A DNA stretch of 64,000 nt, taken from assembly GCA_036971475.1 (NCBI GenBank), contig JBAIZL010000008.1:25719482-25783481 (forward strand). The letters are read 5' to 3'. Position numbers and translations under genes: made by a program. The notes under the pieces were generated by a model that saw only the letters and a program-made list of their open reading frames with translations, did no database searches and was not told the DNA's origin. The stretch is from Prosapia bicincta. Lineage: Eukaryota > Arthropoda > Insecta > Hemiptera > Cercopidae. Shown in pieces: positions 12,301 to 24,200 of the stretch; within the stretch, counting starts at the first letter, position 1, and the number at the start of each line of letters is the position of its first letter.

Positions 12301-15241
12301 TCCAAGAACTACCAGCTTTATGTTTCATGATGAGCACAAAGGTATCATTGGGACAGTAAACAAGCATCAGTAGTATAAAAGACAACAAGTACAACATGTG
12401 AGGTTTGTGGTTGTATTTGAAGTTTTAGAACACAATACCATTACAGTGTATTACTTTCGAAATAGCTAATTCAAAAATAATTTGGTGGCAATACATCAAA
12501 AATTCATTGCTTTTCTTATGGATCTGCAGTACAGTATAAAATAAAAAAAACCTTCATAAATTTATAAAAGACTTCAAAATTTATGCCGAGGCATTTTTTC
12601 AGTCACAATCATGGGGAAAATACCTGTGACGAAATTGGAGGAACAGGTAAGAGAAAGGCCTTACGAAAATCAGATCAAAACGCCAATCTAGTTATTCAAG
12701 TGGTAGTACAAAATATTTTTGAACATTTTGTTTGCATTACATAACACCAATACATTGATACGCTTGAAAAAATGTGTAACAATAGAAGGCATACAGAAAT
12801 TCTATGCCTTATTATTACCATTCCTTCCAACAATAATAAAGTGAAAGTAAAAATCTTCTAACAATCCAATGAGTTTTAAATTGAAAAGATTGATTCAGGA
12901 CATATTACGTCTAACAGAAGTCAGTGAATACATAACTATTGTCTATGACCATAATTGGTGGCTGAGGCCTATGCACTTGTAAAAAAAGGAAACAATGATG
13001 AAGTAAGGGTTTCATTTTTAGGTCATCACCTAGTTTTTCTTTCCCTAGAAGACAAGATATTCTTTGTCTCTCGGTGACACATCTTCACAAAATTAATGAA
13101 GTAAGTAAGACCAGGCAAATTTATAAACTGTCTCATGAAGAATTACAAAAAACCATCAAGTTAAACTATCGTACTAATTTCAAATTTTTTTTACAATATA
13201 AGATTACTGATAGCCTTTTTGGAAACAAGTCAATAGAAAGGAAAGTCTAGTGTAAGAATGCTTTCAAATTCATATTCCCGTGAGAACTCGTTATGAAACT
13301 TGTACTATCAATTACCCACAAGACAGACTTTTTGAGAATTTTTCAAAATTTTTAGACGCATATTTTTAAAAATTTTAAATTAAATTTTTCATTTTGAAAT
13401 TGGTAAAATTCCTTTCCTTTAGTATTGTACAGTAAAACCTCTCATATCTGGAAAATCCGATATTTGGACGTAATATAAAAATAACACAACAGTCTTCCAC
13501 AAGGCGTCTTGGGCCAGTCTCTGACCCCCGCAGTCAGCTCTTTGTTTTTTCCTGAATCAGCCAGTTGTGTTTGAGTCTCAGTATCTTTCACTTCATTAAT
13601 GGTCTAGAGCAGGGGTTCTCAACCTTTTAGGCTCTGAGCCCCCCTTCACACTTTGGTGTGAGGTCACGCCTCCCTTCACGGATTAAGCTAATTTAGACTT
13701 ATATATGATAAATTTACTTACAATATGTTTAAGTAATAACCAGAAAAATGTTCGCTACTTTTGTAGTGCTAGTGTGAGGGCTGGCACTGTTTCTCGTTAA
13801 CTATTTTTTGTATGTTTGGATGAAATTTTGACAAAGAACACCGCAGGTCACTTTCCACATCTAGTCTGGCTCGATATTTAGATTTTATATTAGCCAGGGC
13901 TGAAAATCCTGTCTCGCATAGATAAGTTGATGAAAATTGTACAAGCAACTTGACTGCCTCCATTGCTACTTCTGGGTAAACAGGAAGATATAGTAGCCAG
14001 AAATCTTCGAGATCCATGTTTGGGAAATCCAATTTAGCTTTGGAATCACATTGCAAGTCAATTGTTTGTTCTTGAATGTGATCAGGAGGTATATCAATGT
14101 TGATTTGAAAGGGGTCTCTTGTTAACTTGAATTCCCAGTTTTCCGAGCTTATATCTGGGAAATAGGCTCCGATTATGTTCTTCAGAGACAACAAATGCTC
14201 AGATATTAGGTCCTTCATTTCATTTACTAGGTCTTTTGGAAGACTTTGGGTATCATCGACAAGATTTTGGAAAGGAAGAAAAGTTCGTTGAGTAAAGAAA
14301 TAGAGCTTTATAGCTCTATTAAGCTATAAAGAAATTTCAATGATTGTGTGTTTGTGTCCAACATCAAATTCAATTTTTTTAAAAATTTGTTGACGCCTCC
14401 CCTGGAATTCTTCTACGCCCCCCCAGGGGGGCGCGCCCCCCAGGTTGAGAACCACTGGTCTAGAGATTGATGTATGCATTAACGAGGTGTAATTTTGAAA
14501 CCAGTTGAGATATGAGGTTGAAATTTGGTATTTTTCTTAGTATATAGTATTTGAGGTTTATCAAATAGACTGTTGATTTGAAATTTCTATAAAATTAATG
14601 AAATAAAAACCAACAAAATATTTACCTGAGTTAATGCAAAATATATTTTTAAGGTTTGTTTTTGTAGCAATACAGATTGTTCAGACTGGTCAGGTAAAAG
14701 CCGATAACACAAATTATAAACCATTGGAAACAGCAGATTCATAGCTTCATTCAGTGGTCCTCTTTCTTCTGGTTTTTTATACCTATAAACAAATCAAACA
14801 CTGAAAAATTATGTTGCAACTTTTTACTCCATAAAACAGGTTTCTCATTCTATAACAATATAATTTGAAAAAAATATCCTTACTATCTGCTTGGTTAAGC
14901 TCGTTAATATTAATATTAATGGATTTTCCAAAAAATAATTTAGATTAACAATACTTACTCAAAATTTTTAACCAACTGGTGCAAACAGAGAAGTGCACCA
15001 GCCCAACCTGTAGGATCTGGATTTTGTAAATATATACTAATTTTATCAACAATTTGAGTCCAACGGCCAGGAAAGTCATGCTTTACGATGTTACTCACAC
15101 ATGGTGATAGTTGTAATCTGCAATCAAAACATTTACTTTAGTATACATACATTCCAAAATGTATTCAACAACAATACTACTTAATTCATTCAAATTAAGA
15201 TAAAAACATGGAAAAAATTATTTTAAATTATCACTCGTTAG

Positions 15242-15297
<56 letters not shown>

Positions 15298-18200
15298 CGA
15301 TTGTTAAAATTCTTTTTTATTGTGTTGGTATACATGCCCCTGAAGTATGTACCAGCTGTATGTACACAATTTTCAGCTGTATTCATTATTTACTTTATCT
15401 GTGGCAGCCGCTAAGGTTAGACTTGTTTTCTTGAGCTCGGCGATTTTCGATTGTTAAAAAAAATGGATCAAAGAATTTGTATTAAGTTTTGCGTACAAAA
15501 TGAAATAAAGTATAACAAAGTGTGCAAAATGTTAACAAAGGCCTATGTTGAGTCTGCTATGAAAAAAACAAGTACAGTAAACTCCCGATTATCCGTGGGC
15601 GGATTAACCGGTTTGCGGATTATCTGGGGTCTGCCGTTGTTTTACAAATATCCGATTTTTATTCCAATCAGATTCATGTGTTTAAATTTCCAAACGGTGA
15701 ATTACGACATATATACATATAAGGCTTAATAGAAGTTAAGATGAAGGGAATAGATATGTAAATATGTACGTACTAATTTTTACATTGAAAGGGAAGCATC
15801 CCGACGCGGGCCAGCGAAATAAAAGGGGCGAGCAGACTACTGTGTATAAGAGACAATGACAAAATGCTTGGACACCCTAATGTGTATCATAAGATTGTAA
15901 ACAAATGTCAGCTAATCTCGGCTATAAATAGTCTAGGACGTGACATATGTATTATCCATGTCTGTCATATACATTATCGATCTTTATGGCTTTGTGACAC
16001 ACGTGACTAAAGTAGACACTGTGCGACAAAATGGTTCTCAAGAAACTTAGATCGCAAATTAAAGCTAAATCAATGCTCACAAAAAAACAGACGAAAGTGA
16101 CAGGTTTTTTGTTAAAAAGTTAAAGTATTATGTGTAAAGGAAATTACATATGTACATACATACTTACTTTTGACATATACTTATGTACACATTGTAAATA
16201 GTTAGACATATAAATGTACATGTTATAATCCGTCAAATACATCGACATTTTAAATTATTTTGTCCTCTGAAGATTATTTGTGAATTGCATTAACCGGGGT
16301 CATTATTTGTGCAACTTATGGTATAATAATCGATCGTTTTGCGTATTCTTTGTTCATAGCGGATTATCCGGGGAATTCGTTATCCGGCGTTGCCGGGCCA
16401 TCCTATTCCACGGATAATCAGGAGTTTATTGTATTTACAAGTGGTATAAGCGTTTCCAAGATGGCCGCTAAGACATTGATGATGACGAACGCCGCAGCAC
16501 ATCAACAACCGATGAAAACGTGGAAGCAATGGTTATGAATCACAATCAGAGAATGGTTATGATTCACAATGCCGAATCACAATCAGAGAAGTCGCTGATG
16601 ATGTTGGCATATCAATTGGCTCATGCCATGACATTTTTGCAAACATTTTGGGTATGAAATGCGTGGCAGCAAAATTTGTCCCAAAATTGTTGAATTAATG
16701 AACAAAAACAGCGGCAAATGGAAGTTGCTCAGAAATCACTATATGAAGTCAGCGACGATGCAGAATTACTGAAACGTATTATAACAGGCAACGAAACATG
16801 GGTTTACGGATATGATGTCGAAACCAAGGCTCAATCGTCCCAGTGGAAGCATTCTGGCTCTCCAAGACCGAAAAAAGCTCGGCAAGTGCGGTCGAACGTC
16901 AAGATTATGCTTACTGTGTTCTTGGATTTTAATTGCATAGTGCATCATGAATTCTTGCTACAAGGTCAAACAATCAATAAAGTGTACTATCTACAAGTTC
17001 AACGCCGTTTCCGTGAAGCAGTGCGAAAACGTCTGAATTTTTGGCAAAACAATTCATGGCATTTGCATCACGATAATTCACCGGCTCACACATCATTGCT
17101 TGTTCGTGATTTTTTGGCGAAAAATAACACTGTAATGATGCTCCAACCTCCATATTCGCCAGACATGGCCCCTTGTGACTTTTTCCATTTTTCACAAATA
17201 AAAAAAACTTTAAAGGGTTGTCGTTTCACGAGCATAGATGACATTAAAAGTGCATCGCTGAAAGAGCTCAAAGCCATCCCAAACCACTATGCCAAAAAGC
17301 TTTATTGGAATTTTGTCTTGAGAAATAAAATCACAGTAAAGACAAATTATAATTATTTTTTAAATCTCTTTACTTGAGCTTTGTTAAAGCTTCTTTTTAA
17401 TTAATTTTTTTTAATTTCTGTTTTGACGATATGTCCGAGGGATATTAAGATATTCATATACTGTTGTCTTTTTTACAGAATAATATTTTCTTTTAACAAA
17501 GGTATTGTGTCCCTTTTGTTCTAATTTAAACATTTCAATAACTGAATACAGAAACATATGCTTAGTAAGAAACAAATCCTCTTCCTTCATATCGACATCA
17601 AACAAAACATTTTCCCCTCCAACAATACTTGATTCATTCTAGGTGACTATTTTAAGAATCATTCTGGTATACATTGTACGAGGTGTGATAAAAAATACGG
17701 TGAATGAATTTTATAGCGGCAACTGCTGACGCTACATCCGTATGATGTAATTTGTTTAGTAACGTGATCGGTTGAGATAGGCAGCGACAACAAGTTTCAA
17801 CACGCTAGAGCTTGTTAGTCAACTGACAGAGCCACTAGAGTGAGGTCATGTTTATCATGTCTGTCGACCATCATGAATTTCGAACATTGCATTAACAATA
17901 AGTTTTGTTTCAAGTTGCCAAAGAATCTCACAAAATGTTAAAATCTGTGTATGGCGATAATGGGGTAACTATGAAGACTGTGTACAAGTGGTACGAACGA
18001 GTTAAAAGCAGAAATGAGTCGGATGAAGACGAGCAGAATTCGAAAGCTATCGAAAGAACTAAACATTTCGAACTGTTCCGTTCAAAGCATTTTAACCAAT
18101 AATTTGCAAATGAGTTGAGTGTGTGCAAAATTTGTTTTTAGACTTTTGAGTGATGAACAGAAGGAAAATCGAGCATCAGTACGGACACAGTTGAAGGATC

Positions 18201-21200
18201 GTCTTCAAGTAGATCCAGACCTTATGGCCAAAATTGTAACTGGAGATGAAAGTTGGGTCTATGGATATGACCCAGAGACCAAAATCCAGAGTTCCCAATA
18301 GTAAACCAGTGCATCTCCTCGCACATCATAATAAACCGAACATCAAGGTCATGCTCATTGGTTTTACGGCAGTGAGGACTTAGTGCGATCAGAGTTTGCT
18401 CCAAGGGAAACAACTGTCAACTCTGAATTTTATAAGGGCATACTAAAATGTTTGCAAAATGATATACGAAGAAAGAGACCAGAAAAATTGGCAATTGACA
18501 TTCTTCATCCTCACGACAATGCGCCGCATCACACCTCGTTTCTTATTTGTGAGTTTTTGGCCGAAAAAAGTATTCCTGTCTGTCCCCATTCGCCACACTC
18601 ATCCGATTTACCACCATGTGACTTCTATCTCCTCCCAAAAATTAAAACTGTCCTTAAAGGAAAAAGTTTTGACCCCATTCCTGACATTGAGAGTAGCTAA
18701 ACGCTTTTCTGAAAGAAGCTTTCCAGAAATGTTTCCAGTCATGGATTCAACGTTGGGATAACTGCATTGCTAGCCAAGTTCAGTACTTTGAAGGAGATTA
18801 AATCGAATTCGATGTATGTTTTACTACTTTATGAAATATAAAATTATTCACCGTATATTTTGTTCACACCCTGTGTACATATCTTAGAAAATAACTAAAG
18901 ATTGTGATCAACTTTAAAACTATCATGAAAGATACATGCTTTCCTCCTTAATATATAAAATTCTCTACGACCACTGATAACCTACATCCAAAACTTGTAA
19001 ATAAAATCTTTGAAAAAGAATGAAAAATTATTTATTAGGATACAATATTTTTTTGTGGAGCTTATAAAATTTTTTCTCATTTTGTATTCAGTTTATAAAA
19101 TGTACAATTATAAAGTGTCATGTAAAACTAATACAATTTTATTAAAAACCTATACTTTTAGCTAGGTAAAGCAATCACAATGTACTTGGTCATAATCTGA
19201 AACTTTATTGTGAAAAAAACTCAATTGCCATTAACATAATGTCGATAAATTTATACACAGCAATAAATTGACATTATTTTAGTTAACAAAATTTAGTAAA
19301 AATATATAAACATAAATTATACAAAGACTTAAATGGAATATCTATTAAGCAATTACCTAATTAATTCTGGAGCATGTACAACTGCATCTACTATAGCATC
19401 TCTAATCATAGCTCGATCTTGCTCGTGAATAGTAAAAGGTAAAGGAGATGATGGCTCTACTTCTCTGTCAGCCCAGTATTGACTGATTAAATTTTTTAAA
19501 TAAATAACACCTATAAAAAAATATATAATTCATAATATTAATTCATATTTCTGAATACAGAAGGAAATACAGACTACTTTATCATTATTTATTAATTACC
19601 TGCTTGCCGTACAGGCATATCTACATCTGAAAGCATAACTACTTGAAGTAAAGATGGAGCAAACCCAATAATCTTGTGAATCTAAAATCAAAAAATAATA
19701 CAAATTTACACACTAAAACTTGTATAATTAATAACTCTGCAAAGATATTAATCCAACAAGTTTTAAAAACCAAACAAAGCTTAAATGGGTAGGATTTGTC
19801 AGAAATATTAATGACTGATATAAAATTTTACAAAAGAGTATAAATAAAAAATACTTTCTGCTTAATTCCCAAAACAATCTATGTATATTGGTTCTCCAAG
19901 AACCATAGAAGCAGAAAATTGTTATGATTGGTTATCTGTTTTTAGATTTCTTGTGCACAGTAATTATTTCAGATGAGGTATATCCTAAAATCATACCCCC
20001 AGGCTATGCCTCTGGATAAGGTAAAAATATAGACATTTATGGATTCAAATTGGAAAAAATTGAGAACAACCTGAATTTTTATAGTTATGTATTGAGTATG
20101 TAGTGTCATATGTTTCAAAATATTTAATTTTTGTTATATCTGTGTCAAATGAAACTTTCTAAAGACTTTCACAAATACCAGATTTCATATACAAATACAT
20201 TTTCTACAATTATGCAGATTAAAACAACCAGGTAATAATATCATAAATGGATTTTGAATTAAAGCCTGAAATAATTCAATTTTATAGCTTGTTACTCTAC
20301 AAGTGGCAAATTGTGAAAATTGGAACTAATATTTCATAGTTGCTTAATGTAATCATCTTGAATTCTACTCAAGGTATAGTAGAGGGTTAGCTTCGTAAAA
20401 GGAATGTTTTGAAACGTGTTAGCAAGTAAGCCATTACGTATTTACTTAGTTGAGTATTTTCTTAAATATAATAATATTTTATCATAATTCATGTTTACCG
20501 TATCTACCATGATACTTGATCAAGTTTCTTCGAATACATTGCAAAGTGCATATGGAAGAGGTTGGTGCAACAATATGAAGAACTGCATAGATCTACAATG
20601 AAAACACCACCACTCCCCTTCCTTTTCCTTTACTCCTATCTGATAAACCTCAGCCACACTCTCACTCAATTCACACCCTCAAACTCAACATACCAAATGC
20701 CTTGATCATGGTAGTTTTATCAGTTTAACAAAATCCGTTATCCTAACATGCACCAGCAAATTTCCATCACACAAATTCTCTCCTCAACAACATTTGCAAA
20801 ACAAAAACAAAAAAAGCCAGTCAGTCCCAAACCTAATAAAAAACGTTGTCCCCCAGCATAAAAACCACATCCGTCCCACTCAATAAAACGTCCTGCCATG
20901 TAGAAACCCCTCCTCAGATCCAGCCCTAACCAAAAAGCCCTGATCCCATATTATTACTCGCAGCCAGTGTCGCGTGACATGCTGCAAAACCTCGGGAACC
21001 ACCAACCCCCTCTTTCTCTGACTGACTGACTGACTGACAATGAAAACATGAAAAGTTGATGTCTAAACGTATATTTTTAGTAGATTGTAAGAGGAATGAA
21101 GTATTTTCACTACATTTTGACACAACTGATAAGCAACTTAGGCAAATAGATCTACATAGTAAAATAGGTCTGATGATTGAAAGTGATCAATTCCCAGACA

Positions 21201-24200
21201 TCACCAATGAAGTAAAATATATATATATATATATACTTGGCTGGCAAAACAACAGCTTTTCATTTACCTTAATATTTCACCAGTTCGATGCTAGTCATAA
21301 CTCTCCATACAATAATCATCTATTATAAATATCGATATTATTAATGAACAAAAGTTCTTATTGCAAAGGTATTTGGGTCAGTCTTTCCCGAGGACTTTCT
21401 TTTGTCTATTGTTTTGTAATTACTGTTATACATATAAACACAGAAAAACTGCCTTGATGACTTATTAGTTGTTTACTATCATTGTCAGTTTAGTTAAAAT
21501 TTGATTGATACATTTATTTATTTTTCATACTAGACAAAAACGATAATGTTTTTTCTACCAGAGTTGAAAATGTGTTTTTTTAAATAATAGATTTTTTTAC
21601 ATTTGGAAACTAATTAGACATGAGTTTGAAAACATTCCTAAACATGTCCTGAATGTAATCAAATCAATACAGGAAAAATGTATTCATTTATTTTTTGTCA
21701 TTTTGTATTGCGTCAGAAGATTAATTTTTCATCACAATTTGGTTGGGACTACTTTTTCGGAAAGACAGTAGCAACGGCATGTTGTACTACGTCTAACTTT
21801 AGAGGTGTGAAGAATGTTTAGTTTTGTAAGTGGAATAGTACCTATAAGTGTTTGTTTCATCCGTGTGAGTAGTTTTGCAACTTACTATCACAAAGAGGAT
21901 GTGTCCGGGAGTTTAATAATTCTATGTTGTACATAATAGTGCTTAAAGTTAATTTTTCTTCCTTTATTAAATTTGTATTTTTTGGGAATTGACAGCAAGT
22001 TTAGGCATCCTGTGAGTTATTACATCAAAAAAATTAGGTCAAATCATTTGCAACCTAATAAATCTACACAAGTAAGGTAAGAATAGAGATCACATGACCT
22101 CACTTGACAGAGGTCTAATTAGTTACCTAATGTAAATTTTTACCAGTTTTTTTATACTCAATACCTCATAAATATCTGTTTTTATTTTTATTTTTTTAGA
22201 AATATGGAAGTTATTGTGCACAAGTATTGGTAAATATTGAGTCTTATTATTTTATTATTTTTTTCCTAATTACTCGTTTCAATGTGTAGAACACAAATAT
22301 GAACTTTTTTCTGCGGAAAATAGGGAAAGATAATTTTTCTCACATTTTAAATGTTAGTCTATAATGGCATGAACCTGGTGTGCAATAGCTACAGCGCACT
22401 GCACTTCAAAGTCAATTTATTTTAATACTAAACTTGAAATAAAAATATTAAACTTTTGGCTATAATTTTATACAGCATTACTATATACCTACACTAAAAT
22501 ATACCTATGAAGTCTACAGTGAGGATAGATTTGGTTGTAATTTTCTGCATCGACAATAAGTCTTAATATTTACCAAAGTTACAACCAAATCTATCCTGAT
22601 TGAGTACTTCATTGGTATATTTTAATATTGGTATTTAATAATGTTATATGAAATTAGGACCAAATCTAGACATAGTACAGTGTTCTATAGAGATGAGATA
22701 ATGGAGATATGCGAGTGTTTTTTACAGGGAAAACATATATTTCCACTATAACAATATAAGAGATTTTTTTAAAAATGTGGTTACTGTGCACACTACGCAC
22801 CACCAGAGATTAAAGTACAAAATTGTTCAAAAACATGTCCTAGGAAGATATCCATGAGGATTTTTTTTTAATTTTACACAGAAAGATATATCTAAATCTA
22901 ATTAAAGTTGGGTAAAAAATTCAGTCCAGAGAAGTAAATTATGCAACATCTGCGGAGTGATCCAGTGACCTTACTCCTGCTATATTCATACCTTACTTCT
23001 GTAGATATTTGAAAAACGGGTAAAAATATAGTCTTAATGATGTTGGTTTTTTAAATTTTTTTTTTTTAATTACTTGTTCTAATGTGTAGAACACGAATAT
23101 CAACTTTTTTTCTGAAGAAAATATGGAAATTTACTTTTTTCACATTTTAAATGTTAGTCTGTAATGGTATGTAGGCCTATAGCGTGAACCGGGTGCGCAG
23201 TAGCTACAGTCTAGATTTGGTTTTAATTTTATATAACTTTACTATCATTCATGCTATACATGCTATTACAGACTAACATGAAAACGTGCAAAAAAAAATT
23301 TTTAACTTTTTGTATTTTCCACGGAAAAAAAGTTGATATTCGTGTTCTACACAATAAAACAAGTTTTTAACAAAAAAAATTTTTAACCCGTCATTAAGAC
23401 TATATTTTTACCAAAAAACGTTTTGGTTTAATTTTTATGGTTTTTGCATGCATATATATTTAAATATACCTATGAAGCCTACAGGTAGGATTTATTTGGT
23501 TGCAATTTTATACATTACTGCATTATAACTACATTAAAATATACCTATAAAGTGTCCAGACAGGTTAGATTTGTGTAATTTTAAACATTACCTAATGGTT
23601 AAATGTATAAAATTACAACTAAATCTATCCTCACTGGATACTTCATAGATATATTTCAATATTGATATTTACAATTAACCTTCCGTGGCAATAACAAAAA
23701 TAATAGTTATGAATATAGATTCAGGACAAGTTTTAGATTCATTTTATACCCATTCCATTGGGGGTGGGCAATATGCGTATTTACCAAAGTTTAGAATCCT
23801 GGAACACCAACTACTGTTGTGATGTCACTGTATTACTCCGCGGACGATGCACAACTTACTACTCTACACTGAATTTTTTACCCAACTTTAATTTGATAAT
23901 AGGTAAAAATGCTGAAGCTCGGCCACCTACGATATTTTGGGAAATTGTTTAACACCACCAAATAGGACGATATCCACAAGAATTTTTTTTTATTGGCCTA
24001 GGAAAGTAACTTTTTTTCAATTTAAAGTATGGTAAAAAATTCAGCGCGGAAAGTTGTAAATGGGCCCGAAGTGATACAAATGCTTCGTGATGTCACAAAT
24101 GTATTTCATGTTTTAGCAATCTAAACTTTATGTAACAAAAACATGTCTTTAAGCTATATTGATAACTATTATTTTTGTTACCGCCAAAGAAGGTGGATTT

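Noticed and set aside
15208..15414. Open frame with an (IY)n run
   Set aside because: Translation of the (TA)n microsatellite.
20926..21123. Minus-strand open frame with a serine/glutamate stretch
   Set aside because: It crosses a (CTGA)n tract; no supporting splice sites or family match.
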